Shown in pieces: positions 22,965 to 30,797 of a stretch of DNA of 64,000 nt. Under the pieces are notes generated by a model, which saw only the letters and a list, made by a program, of their open reading frames with translations, was not told where the DNA came from and made no database searches. How positions within the stretch are numbered: the stretch's first letter is position 1; the number at the start of each line of letters is the position of its first letter. A program made the position numbers and the translations under genes. This DNA is from Oscillospiraceae bacterium (lineage in GTDB: Bacteria; Bacillota; Clostridia; Oscillospirales; Oscillospiraceae): assembly GCA_017395935.1 (NCBI GenBank), contig JAFQNL010000019.1, positions 62,001 to 126,000 of the forward strand, given 5' to 3'.

Positions 22965-22996
22965 AAAGCCAAGCTGGGATCCAGCTTGGCTTTTTG
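22965..22996 (+). terminator. Terminator of the tup operon
   Basis: A perfect 13-bp stem AAAGCCAAGCTGG/CCAGCTTGGCTTT with a 3-base loop is followed by TTTGGGTTT. Confidence 0.88.
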
Positions 22997-23045
22997 GGTT
23001 TGTTAGGCAGCTGCCATTGGACAGGGGTGAGATCAGCAGAGACGC

Positions 23046-23576
23046 TTACTCCTCCGGGCGCTGAATGCCAAAAGGCTTGAGGAAGGCGTATTTCACCGTA
23101 TCCATCCGATCCCGTGTAAGCAGTTGATTGACTGCCAGAGCGACTCCAACGCCGATAGCGGTGTCCAATATACGGTTAATGGCATAGAGAACGAACCCAT
23201 CGGGCGTAGAGTTAAACAGAACGATACAGAGCACCACGCCTCCGGCCTGTACCGCGCCTTTCCAGAGCTTGGTGCTGACCAAAATGAGAACAATAACGCC
23301 GATGTACAGCAGCAGCACCAGAAGCAGATAGTTGCCCTCAGGTGCCAGCAGGAGATACAGGGCATACAGTGCCATGCCGATCAGACCGCCCAGAACCGTT
23401 CCAAATAACCGGTTACCGCCAAGAAGCTTGGAGTTCTCCATATCGGCTCCCATGCCGAAGATGGCACCAATGCAGGCAAAGACGGGATTTCTGTTAAACG
23501 GGACATAGAGCAGCGCACAGAGACAGGCGGCGATCCCTGTTTTCATATTTCGATAACCAATATGCGGAAGCTTCAT
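23046..23576 (-). CDS. FUSC-like / aromatic acid exporter family membrane protein
   Basis: This 176-residue protein has about five membrane helices starting at MKTGIAACLCALLYVPF and ending at GVGVALAVNQLL. The pattern, with GGNRLFGTVLGGLIGMALYAL in the middle, fits the N-terminal membrane half of FUSC/ArAE exporters, which are linked to efflux of aromatic acids. The cytoplasmic half of the larger members is absent. A GGAGAGAGG lies upstream of the ATG. It is divergent from the MMPL gene. The substrate is unknown. Confidence 0.78.
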   Translation of the reverse strand: MKLPHIGYRNMKTGIAACLCALLYVPFNRNPVFACIGAIFGMGADMENSKLLGGNRLFGTVLGGLIGMALYALYLLLAPEGNYLLLVLLLYIGVIVLILVSTKLWKGAVQAGGVVLCIVLFNSTPDGFVLYAINRILDTAIGVGVALAVNQLLTRDRMDTVKYAFLKPFGIQRPEE

Positions 23577-23702
23577 TTCAGCCTCTCTCCTGTCTGAGTA
23601 ATATATGCTCAGTATATCATACTTTTTTCATTTCTTCCAGCCCCAAGGTGAAAACGATTCGGGCAATGTATCATGGGTTGGACAGAAAAAATCAACTGTC
23701 AG

Positions 23703-23732
23703 TTTATTTCCGATATAGAAGTATGATATAAT
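23703..23732 (+). promoter_or_regulatory. Promoter of the MMPL operon
   Basis: TTTATT (23703-23708) and TATAAT (23727-23732) have an 18-base spacer, 80 bases before the MMPL start. Confidence 0.5.
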
Positions 23733-23811
23733 ATTTCCAATAAAATGGGTATGAGTCGGCTGCTTTCGCCCGGACAGCGCCTAACTCAGACCCGCTATAG
23801 GAGGGAATGCC

Positions 23812-25884
23812 ATGAATGCCATTTCCAGGCTGGTCATCCGCCACCGGCATGGGACTGTTGCCCTTTTTCTGGTCGTTGCGGTCATCGGAGCTTTATTGGC
23901 GACCCAGGTTTCCGTTAATTATAATATGATTGACTATCTGCCTGAAGACGCAGAGTCTACGGTGGCTCTGGACGTGATGGCAGAGGAGTTCCAGGGTGCT
24001 GTACCCAGTGTCTATGTCATGGTTGATGACGTCTCCCTTCAGGAAGCTGACATGCTTAAGGATGAACTGGCTGCTCTGGAAGGAGTCCAGATGGTCACGT
24101 GGCTGGACGATACTGTCGATCTGAAGACTCCCATCGAGACGGTGGATGCTGAAACCATGGAGGCCTATTACAAGGACGGAAGCGCTCTCTATATGGTGGC
24201 TGTTGAAGATGGCAAGGAGATTATCGCGACCGACGCCATCTACGAGCTGGTAGGGGAGAAAGGGGCGCTGACCGGTGACAGCGTCAGCACTGCTACCATG
24301 CAGAAGGTAGCGTTTGAAGAGTGTATGAAGGCCATCTGTATTCTTGTGCCGGTGGTCATTGTTCTGCTTTTGCTGACAACTACCTCCTGGCTGGAGCCGG
24401 TACTGTTTCTCTTCGCTATTGGAATTGCCGTTCTGCTGAATATGGGCACCAACGCCTTTTTGGGTGAGATCTCCTTCATCACACAGGCGATCAGCCCAAT
24501 TCTCCAGATGGCTGTCTCTCTGGACTATGCTATTTTTCTGCTGAACGCCTTTGAAGAGCACCGACAGACTGAGACTGATCCGAAAAGAGCGATGGAGTTG
24601 GCCGTGAAGCAAGCTGTGCCCGCAGTTGCTGCCAGCGCACTGACGACTCTGTTTGGTTTTCTGTCGCTTACGTTCATGCGCTTTGAGATTGGCGGTGACC
24701 TTGGTCTGAATCTGATCAAGGGTATCATCTTCAGCTATATCTCGGTCATGTTCTTCCTGCCTGCGCTTACCCTATGTTTCCATGGTCTGTTGGATAAAAC
24801 CAAACATAAGCAGATCCTGCCAAATCCGGGACGTGTGGCCCAGTACCTGCTTCGTTTCGGTGTACCTCTGCTGATTATGCTCTGTCTGACCGTTGCTCCT
24901 AGCTTTTTGGCCCAGAGTCGGACCGGCTTTATCTATGGAACCGGAGACCCGGCAGAGGGCTCGAGACTTGCCTATGATACCCAGCGGGTAGATGAGAAGT
25001 TTGGCACTGCCAACGCAATGGTAGTGCTGGTCCCCAGGGGAGACGTGGCACGGGAAAAACTGCTTTGCGACGATCTTGCCCAGCTGGACCATGTGACCAG
25101 TATCGTGTCCTATGCAGTTACTGTAGGCCCTACCATTCCCTCTGATTTTCTGGATCCGGATTTGATCACTCAGCTCTACTCTGAGCACTATGCCCGGATT
25201 ATCCTGACGACCAATACCGGCTTTGAGGGTGAGGACGCGTTCTCACTGGTCCGTCAGATCCGGGAAACGGTGGATGAATACTATGACGAGAGTTATACTT
25301 GCGGCCAGAGCGCGAATCTCTACGATATGATGGAAGCGGTTCAGGGCGATACTGCTCTGGTCAATGGCGTAGCCATTATAGCCATTGCTCTAACCCTGCT
25401 CTTCACCTTCCGCTCCGCTCTGCTGCCCTTGCTGCTGATTCTGGTTATTGAGTCGGCCATCTGGGTCAACCTGGCTGTGCCCTATTTTCAGGATATGTCC
25501 ATCAGCTATATCGGATATCTGGTGGTTAATACTGTCCAGTTGGGCGCTACCATTGACTACGCTATCCTGCTCACGGAGACCTATCTCCAGAAGCGCAAGC
25601 GGCTGCCCCGTAAGGCGGCCGTCCGTGAGGCGCTGGGCGAGTCTATGATGAGCATTCTTACCTCGGCTGCTATACTCTCTATTGCGGCCTTTACGCTTGC
25701 CTTTACCAGCACCAACTATCTGGTAGCTGATCTGGGCATGCTGCTCTGCCGCGGTACAGTGCTCTCTCTGGTTATGGTCCTGTTTATGCTTCCCAAGCTG
25801 CTGGAATTGTTTGACGGCGGCATTCAAAGACTTACCCTGCGATCTGGCTTTGTGTCAGAGAAAGAAAAGGAGGGGATCAAATGA
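23812..25884 (+). CDS. MMPL/RND-family exporter
   Basis: This 690-residue protein has the duplicated RND plan: one N-terminal helix, an extracellular domain (about residues 35-170), five helices (about 180-330), then a second helix, a second extracellular domain and five more helices. MMPL-family signature stretches are visible as AVSLDYAIFLLNAFEEHR in the first half and LGATIDYAILLTETYLQKR in the second, with the proton-relay Asp in each. Members export lipids, toxins or drugs using the proton motive force. It overlaps the next gene by four bases, and that gene encodes a secreted heptad-repeat protein, so the two form one system. Confidence 0.9.
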   Translation: MNAISRLVIRHRHGTVALFLVVAVIGALLATQVSVNYNMIDYLPEDAESTVALDVMAEEFQGAVPSVYVMVDDVSLQEADMLKDELAALEGVQMVTWLDDTVDLKTPIETVDAETMEAYYKDGSALYMVAVEDGKEIIATDAIYELVGEKGALTGDSVSTATMQKVAFEECMKAICILVPVVIVLLLLTTTSWLEPVLFLFAIGIAVLLNMGTNAFLGEISFITQAISPILQMAVSLDYAIFLLNAFEEHRQTETDPKRAMELAVKQAVPAVAASALTTLFGFLSLTFMRFEIGGDLGLNLIKGIIFSYISVMFFLPALTLCFHGLLDKTKHKQILPNPGRVAQYLLRFGVPLLIMLCLTVAPSFLAQSRTGFIYGTGDPAEGSRLAYDTQRVDEKFGTANAMVVLVPRGDVAREKLLCDDLAQLDHVTSIVSYAVTVGPTIPSDFLDPDLITQLYSEHYARIILTTNTGFEGEDAFSLVRQIRETVDEYYDESYTCGQSANLYDMMEAVQGDTALVNGVAIIAIALTLLFTFRSALLPLLLILVIESAIWVNLAVPYFQDMSISYIGYLVVNTVQLGATIDYAILLTETYLQKRKRLPRKAAVREALGESMMSILTSAAILSIAAFTLAFTSTNYLVADLGMLLCRGTVLSLVMVLFMLPKLLELFDGGIQRLTLRSGFVSEKEKEGIK

Positions 25885-27797
25885 GATCTGCTTTTGTCCG
25901 ACTGACCAGCCTGCTGCTGGTTCTGGTGCTCTCTCTGTCCGTGCTGCTTACCCCTGCCGCGGCTGCAGAGCAGACAGACGGTGTGATCACAAAGGAAGAA
26001 TCCATTTATGGCACACTTACGGCCTCTGGTGAAGTTACCGGCCTCTATGTGGTCAATGCTTTTGACCTTCCTGCAGGCAGCGCGTTTACTGACCGGGGGG
26101 ACTACTTGCAGGTGAAAAACCTCACTGACCTCTCTGAGCTTAGCTATAAAAACGGACAGGTAACCGGTGTCAGCGAAGGTGAGCGCTTTTATTATCAGGG
26201 CGACCTGAGAAGTACCCGACTTCCGTGGGTCATCCAAATCGAATATCTGCTGGACGGTCAGCCGATTACCCCCGAGGAACTGGGCGGCAAGACTGGCCGC
26301 GTGACGATTCATCTGACCACCTGTGCAGACGATGATTTTGGCAGTGTTTTCTATGACAATCTGGTGCTCCAGATCTCCATGACGCTGGATGCTGGGCGAT
26401 GCTCCAACTTTGAGGGAGAGAACGCTACCGTTGCCAGTGTGGGCAGTAGCAAGCAGGCCACATTTATGGTTCTGCCCGGAAAGGAAGGAGATCTTTCTCT
26501 CAGCTTTGACGCGCGGGACTTTGAGATGGCCGGTATGACCATTGCCGCTGTTCCTCTTTCTATTGCTTTTGATCTTCCCGACACCGGCGAGATGGAGGAC
26601 GGTCTTGGACAGCTTACCGACGCCGTCGCACAGCTCAATGACGGAGCGGCCCGGCTGAATGAAGGTGTGGGAGACCTTCACGCCGGTGTGCGGCAGCTCA
26701 AGCAGGGCGCCCAGGCGTTGGAGGAAGGTACAGGAGCGTTGGCTGACGGTTCGGAGCAATTTACTGACGGCCTGTCACAACTGGATCAGAACTCTGCAGA
26801 GCTGATTGAAGGCTCTGCCCAGATCAAACAGGCGCTGGAGACTGTCAGTGAGGGATTCTCCCAGATGCCCGAATTGCCCGAAGAGGCAGAAAAGCTGCTG
26901 GACAGTCTCTCTGACCTGCCCCCAGCTCTGCGTAAACTGGCTCAGTCTCTGGAGCAGGCGGCAGAACAGGTTCCGCAACTGCCTGAAGAGCTGCAGGAGG
27001 CAATCGGGCAGCTGAAGAAGCTGGCTGAGGAGCTGAGTGATCTGGAGCTCAGTCAGCAGGAACTGGAGGCACTGAAGCAGGCAGTGCTGGAAAACGAAGT
27101 GGCTGCCAAAGCGCTGGAAAAGCTGCTTGCCAATCAGGAGGCTGCGGAACTGATCTCTCAGATCTACAAAGAACTGGAAGCACACTCTGACCAGATCGAG
27201 GCCGCTCTGGATCAGATTGCGGAAAACGGACTGCTCAATACTATAGCTGAACAGCTTCGGGAGCTGGCTGATAAGCTGGAAGAAGCTGACCTTGCCGGCA
27301 GCCTGGATCAGCTGGCCCAACTGGGGCCCGGTATGGCGCTTCTTTCCGATAACTATGGTCAGTTCCATGATGGGCTTGTCCAGTATACTGACGGTGTGGG
27401 CATACTTAGTGACAACTATTCCGAGCTGAATGGTGGCATTCAGACTCTGGATGACGGCGTGGGTCAGCTGGCTGACGGCATTGCAGCTCTGGCCGACGGC
27501 ACCGGTGAACTGGCCGAGGGCACGGAGCAATTGGCTGACGGCACCCATCAAATGCACATTGAGACGAAGGACATACCCGAGACTATGCGGGATGAGATCG
27601 ACGCTCTGTTGGCAGAGTATGATTTTGGTGGCTTTGAAATGGTCTCCTTTACAGACAGCGCCAATGATGGGGTGGAGATGATCCAATTCGCGTTTACTAC
27701 CGAAAAAATCCAGGTGCCTGAAGAGCCTGTTTTACAGGCGCCGGAGGAAGAGACGCTTACCTTCTGGGAAAAACTTCTCTCTCTGTTTGGACTCTGA
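25881..27797 (+). CDS. Secreted YhgE/Pip-type heptad-repeat protein, partner of the MMPL exporter
   Basis: This 638-residue protein begins with a signal peptide (LLLVLVLSLSVLLTPAAAAE). After a beta-rich domain to about residue 230 it is dominated by repeats of the LxxGxxQLxDG type, such as QLNDGAARLNEG and LADGTGELAEGTEQLADG, broken by a long Glu/Gln/Leu-rich coiled coil at about 330-480. These heptads are typical of YhgE/Pip proteins, which sit at the cell surface beside MMPL exporters. There is no strong C-terminal membrane helix, only an amphipathic WEKLLSLFGL end. The start overlaps the exporter stop. Its exact role is unknown. Confidence 0.85.
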   Translation: MRSAFVRLTSLLLVLVLSLSVLLTPAAAAEQTDGVITKEESIYGTLTASGEVTGLYVVNAFDLPAGSAFTDRGDYLQVKNLTDLSELSYKNGQVTGVSEGERFYYQGDLRSTRLPWVIQIEYLLDGQPITPEELGGKTGRVTIHLTTCADDDFGSVFYDNLVLQISMTLDAGRCSNFEGENATVASVGSSKQATFMVLPGKEGDLSLSFDARDFEMAGMTIAAVPLSIAFDLPDTGEMEDGLGQLTDAVAQLNDGAARLNEGVGDLHAGVRQLKQGAQALEEGTGALADGSEQFTDGLSQLDQNSAELIEGSAQIKQALETVSEGFSQMPELPEEAEKLLDSLSDLPPALRKLAQSLEQAAEQVPQLPEELQEAIGQLKKLAEELSDLELSQQELEALKQAVLENEVAAKALEKLLANQEAAELISQIYKELEAHSDQIEAALDQIAENGLLNTIAEQLRELADKLEEADLAGSLDQLAQLGPGMALLSDNYGQFHDGLVQYTDGVGILSDNYSELNGGIQTLDDGVGQLADGIAALADGTGELAEGTEQLADGTHQMHIETKDIPETMRDEIDALLAEYDFGGFEMVSFTDSANDGVEMIQFAFTTEKIQVPEEPVLQAPEEETLTFWEKLLSLFGL

Positions 27798-27810
27798 TCT
27801 TTTGAATGTA

Positions 27811-27846
27811 GAACGGATACTGCTTTGCGGTATCCGTTCTTCTTTT
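27811..27846 (+). terminator. Terminator of the MMPL operon
   Basis: A 10-bp stem GAACGGATAC/GTATCCGTTC with a 9-base loop is followed by TTCTTTT. Confidence 0.82.
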
Positions 27847-27874
27847 GACAAAGTGTGGGATAGTATGATACCAT
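27845..27874 (+). promoter_or_regulatory. Promoter of ccdA-tlpA
   Basis: A consensus TTGACA (27845-27850) and TACCAT (27869-27874) have an 18-base spacer. It overlaps the end of the preceding terminator. Confidence 0.5.
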
Positions 27875-27904
27875 AATAGTAATCTGAACTGGAAAGGAAT
27901 CGTT

Positions 27905-28567
27905 ATGCAATATTTTGTCTCTTTTTTGGAGGGAATTATCACGTTTATCTCTCCGTGTCTGCTGCCTATGCTGCCTATCTATATCTCCTATTTTGCAGGA
28001 GGGCGTGAGCGTGGCCTGACGAAAACCGTTGCCAACGCTGTCGCCTTTGTGATTGGTTTCACGCTGGTCTTTGTATCCATGGGCGCATTGGCTGGAACAG
28101 TGGGCAGCTTTCTTACGGCCCATCAGCGCGTGGTCGATCTGCTCTGCGGCATTGTGGTTATCTGCTTCGGCCTGAACTATCTGGGCTTGCTCCACCTTAA
28201 TATTTTCAAAGGCAGCGCCTTTCAGGCTGATGGCCGGGATATGGGATTGCTGTCCGCCTTTTTGTTTGGCCTGGTTTTTTCTGTAGGCTGGACCCCGTGT
28301 GTAGGCGCCTTTTTGGGCTCCGCTCTGATGCTGGCCTCTCAGCAGGGCAGTGCTATGACTGGTATGTTTATGCTTCTGTGCTACTCGTTGGGTCTTGGAA
28401 TTCCGTTTTTGATCAGCGCGGTACTCATCGACCAGCTGAAATCTGCCTTTGATCTGATCAAACGCCATTACCAACTTATCAATCGTATCTGCGGCCTCTT
28501 GCTGATTCTTATTGGTATTCTTATGGCTACCGGCTATATGGGCCGCTTGCTGGCTCTGTTGAGCTGA
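27905..28567 (+). CDS. ccdA: CcdA-type thiol-disulfide membrane transporter
   Basis: This 220-residue protein with six membrane helices belongs to the CcdA/DsbD family, which carries reducing equivalents from cytoplasmic thioredoxin to the outside. The two reactive cysteines are in ISPCLLPMLPIY near residue 20 and GWTPCVGAFLGS near residue 140, in the expected pseudo-symmetric positions. It is followed 13 bases later by an anchored thioredoxin-like protein, its likely redox partner. Confidence 0.92.
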   Translation: MQYFVSFLEGIITFISPCLLPMLPIYISYFAGGRERGLTKTVANAVAFVIGFTLVFVSMGALAGTVGSFLTAHQRVVDLLCGIVVICFGLNYLGLLHLNIFKGSAFQADGRDMGLLSAFLFGLVFSVGWTPCVGAFLGSALMLASQQGSAMTGMFMLLCYSLGLGIPFLISAVLIDQLKSAFDLIKRHYQLINRICGLLLILIGILMATGYMGRLLALLS

Positions 28568-28580
28568 AAGGAGATATGCT

Positions 28581-29198
28581 GTGAAGAAAAAGACAATACT
28601 GCTTCTGCTTCTGTTGACCTTCCTGCTCTTGCTGGGCGGCGCTGGAACGCTTTATAATCAGCTCAGCGAGCAGACCGAACAGGAAAGGCTGGCTCAAACA
28701 AATCAGACTGGGCACGAGAATGACCAGCAGGATAATGCTCAGGAGCCAGAGAGGGCAGAGGAGAGCCGGGAGGCCTATCCTGCACCTGACTTTACCGTCT
28801 TTACTGCAGACGGAGAGGAAGTTTCCCTCTCTGATTATCTGGGAACGCCGGTGGTCCTCAATTTTTGGGCCAGCTGGTGTGGGCCCTGCAAAAGCGAGAT
28901 GCCTGATTTTCATGAGAAGGCAGTTGAATATGATGGCCAGATCCAATTTATGATGGTGAACCTTACCGACGGCAGCCGGGAGACGGTCGAGAGCGCCTCT
29001 GCCTTTATTGAAGAACAGGGCTATACCTTCCCGGTCTTCTTTGATACCCAGTATAGCGGGGCTGCTGCCTATGGTACTTCAGCGATTCCTGTCACCTTTT
29101 TCATCGACCGGGACGGAAACCTGATTGCCTATGCTCAGAGTGCGATTGACGCCGAGACCCTTCAGGAAGGGATCGATATGATCCTTCCCCAGTCGTAA
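28581..29198 (+). CDS. TlpA/ResA-like membrane-anchored thioredoxin
   Basis: This 205-residue protein has an N-terminal membrane anchor (ILLLLLLTFLLLLGG), a hydrophilic Gln/Glu/Asn-rich linker to about residue 65 and a C-terminal thioredoxin fold. The active site is NFWASWCGPCKSEMP near residue 97, and the cis-proline is in SAIPVTFFI. It would reduce extracytoplasmic disulfides with electrons from the CcdA-like protein upstream. The start is GTG, supported by AAAGGAG ten bases before it. Confidence 0.92.
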   Translation: MKKKTILLLLLLTFLLLLGGAGTLYNQLSEQTEQERLAQTNQTGHENDQQDNAQEPERAEESREAYPAPDFTVFTADGEEVSLSDYLGTPVVLNFWASWCGPCKSEMPDFHEKAVEYDGQIQFMMVNLTDGSRETVESASAFIEEQGYTFPVFFDTQYSGAAAYGTSAIPVTFFIDRDGNLIAYAQSAIDAETLQEGIDMILPQS

Positions 29199-29201
29199 GT
29201 T

Positions 29202-29231
29202 AAAAGAGAGCCGATCCGGCTCTCTTTTCTT
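29202..29231 (+). terminator. Terminator of ccdA-tlpA
   Basis: A perfect 12-bp stem AAAAGAGAGCCG/CGGCTCTCTTTT with a 3-base loop is followed by CTTG. Confidence 0.85.
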
Positions 29232-29238
29232 GCATAGT

Positions 29239-29313
29239 ATTTAGATAATATTCGAAATAGAATTGACAATACCGCGGGGACCTGCTAGAATCTATTTAGA
29301 GAAACATCTAAAT
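29239..29313 (+). promoter_or_regulatory. sdpRI promoter with two ArsR-type operators
   Basis: TTGACA (29263-29268) and TAGAAT (29286-29291) are 17 bases apart. A perfect ATTTAGA-N6-TCTAAAT repeat covers the start point (29294-29313), and a second copy with one mismatch, ATTTAGA-N6-TCGAAAT, lies just upstream of the -35 (29239-29258). Autoregulation by the ArsR-type product is the natural reading. Confidence 0.7.
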
Positions 29314-29335
29314 TCTGCAGGAAGGAGACATGGGC

Positions 29336-29605
29336 ATGGGTTTCGCTGAGACGTTCAAGGCTCTTTCTGAGCCTATTCGACGGGAGATCCTCATCTTGCT
29401 GCGGCAGGGCAGTCTGTCTGCCGGGGAGATCGGTAGTCACTTTGACCTGACTGGCGCTACCATCTCCTACCACCTTAGCCAGTTAAAAAAAGCTGATCTG
29501 GTACTGGAGAGCAGGCAGAAGAATTATATCTACTACGAGCTCAATACGTCGGTTCTGGAAGAACTTATGCTCTGGTTGTCTCAGTTTAAGGAGGAAGAAC
29601 GATGA
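29336..29605 (+). CDS. ArsR-family autorepressor, SdpR-like
   Basis: This 89-residue winged-helix protein starts FAETFKALSEPIRREILILL, then has the recognition helix in GATISYHLSQLKKADLV and the wing in RQKNYIYYELN. It has no metal-binding CxC, as in SdpR-type repressors. The ATG at 29336 is preferred to the ATG at 29330 because AAGGAG lies eight bases before it. It overlaps the next gene, an SdpI-type protein, by four bases; in Bacillus the SdpR/SdpI pair senses and resists the SdpC killing peptide. No SdpC-like gene is visible here. Confidence 0.88.
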   Translation: MGFAETFKALSEPIRREILILLRQGSLSAGEIGSHFDLTGATISYHLSQLKKADLVLESRQKNYIYYELNTSVLEELMLWLSQFKEEER

Positions 29606-30234
29606 ACGATAAAGCGAAGAAACGGCTGGTCCTTACCACTATTGTAGCTTTGCTGCCCATTCTGCTGGCGTTGATACTCTATCCTCGTCTGCCTGATCGG
29701 GTCCCGATTCACTTCAACTCCGCCGGAGAGGCGGATAACTGGGCCGACAAGACATATGCCTGCTTTGGGATGCCATGCTTTTTCGCGCTGATCAGCGCGT
29801 TCTGTCAGTTTGTTGTGGCCAACGATCCCAAGCGCCAGCGGATCTCGGAGAAGATGATCGTGATTACCGCCTGGACGATCCCGGTCATCTCTGTTCTCTT
29901 CTGCTCAGCCTCTTTGATGATTGCCATCGGCTGGAATATTTCTATCGGCTCTCTTGTTATGCTGGTTCTGGGTATTCTGTTCCTTGTTATCGGCAACTAT
30001 CTCCCCAAATGCAAACGCAATTTCACTACCGGCATTAAACTGCCCTGGACTCTGGCCAGCGAAGATAACTGGAACTACACCCATCGGATCGCCGGCTATA
30101 CATGGATTGGGGCTGGCCTGCTCTTCCTTGTTAACGTGTTTGTTAATGGTGAGTGGCTGTTTGCGGCAGTGCTTGTGCTTGCTGTAGTGATCCCGGTTGT
30201 GGCCTCTTTCCTCTATTATAAACGCCATTCATGA
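29602..30234 (+). CDS. SdpI-family membrane protein
   Basis: This 210-residue protein has six predicted membrane helices and matches SdpI. The DUF1648-type N-terminus reads LYPRLPDRVPIHFNSAGEADNWADK, and the C-terminal SdpI part includes GNYLPKCKRNFTTGIKLPWTLASEDNW and THRIAGYTWIGAG. SdpI gives immunity to a toxin and holds the repressor at the membrane in Bacillus; in other bacteria its job is often unknown. It is translationally coupled to the ArsR-type gene. Confidence 0.9.
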   Translation: MNDKAKKRLVLTTIVALLPILLALILYPRLPDRVPIHFNSAGEADNWADKTYACFGMPCFFALISAFCQFVVANDPKRQRISEKMIVITAWTIPVISVLFCSASLMIAIGWNISIGSLVMLVLGILFLVIGNYLPKCKRNFTTGIKLPWTLASEDNWNYTHRIAGYTWIGAGLLFLVNVFVNGEWLFAAVLVLAVVIPVVASFLYYKRHS

Positions 30235-30286
30235 CCCTGTGAGGGAGGCAGCAGCCTTCGATTGGCAGAGTTTTATGGATAGACTG

Positions 30287-30316
30287 AACCCAGTCGTCTT
30301 GAGCGGCTGGGTTTTG
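30287..30316 (+). terminator. Terminator of sdpRI
   Basis: A 7-bp stem AACCCAG/CTGGGTT is followed by TTGCAATT, about 55 bases after the SdpI stop. Confidence 0.6.
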
Positions 30317-30384
30317 CAATTGTCTGCTTCAGACTCGATTGCATGAAAGGGCGACTGCCTGCTGACTTGAAGAGTAAAGGCTGC

Positions 30385-30606
30385 TTAGCTTTCAAAGATA
30401 GCCTGATAGCGGGTCAGATCAGCCTTTCCCGTTTCGTACAGGGTCCGAATAGCCTGATCCGCGCTGGCACGGTTTAGAGGAAAGAGAGTGAAGTGGAGCG
30501 CTCCGGAATCAATATACAGCTCCTGAGCCTCAGGCCAGTGATAGATAGCGGTCACAGCCGCTGCGATCAGTGTTCCGTCTTCCCGGTCTCTCAGTAATAC
30601 GTTCAT
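30385..30606 (-). CDS. Hypothetical protein, 73 residues
   Basis: I do not recognise this small soluble protein. The start at 30606 is chosen because AAAGGAG lies about ten bases upstream and the sequence from there (MNVLLRDREDGTLIAAAVTA) looks like a compact alpha/beta domain. The longer frame up to 30741 would cross the ptsI terminator. It follows ptsI on the same strand but beyond that terminator, so it is probably transcribed alone. Confidence 0.5.
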   Translation of the reverse strand: MNVLLRDREDGTLIAAAVTAIYHWPEAQELYIDSGALHFTLFPLNRASADQAIRTLYETGKADLTRYQAIFES

Positions 30607-30747
30607 AGATCCCATGCTCCTTTGCTTATCCGTTTGAACTGATCTTTCTGGCAGCTGAGTATCGACTGCCAGTATATGGATCATAGCAAAACAGGAGTAC
30701 CATAAACAGGACAAGGAACAGGAGAAGAGAATCCCTGTCACAGGAAA

Positions 30748-30772
30748 AACGCCCGTCTAAAGACGGGCGTTT
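30748..30772 (-). terminator. Terminator of the ptsHI operon
   Basis: A perfect stem AAACGCCCGTCT/AGACGGGCGTTT with a 2-base loop is followed on the minus strand by TTTCC, 26 bases after the ptsI stop. Confidence 0.85.
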
Positions 30773-30797
30773 AGCATAACGGGGAGACGTGGCAGAC

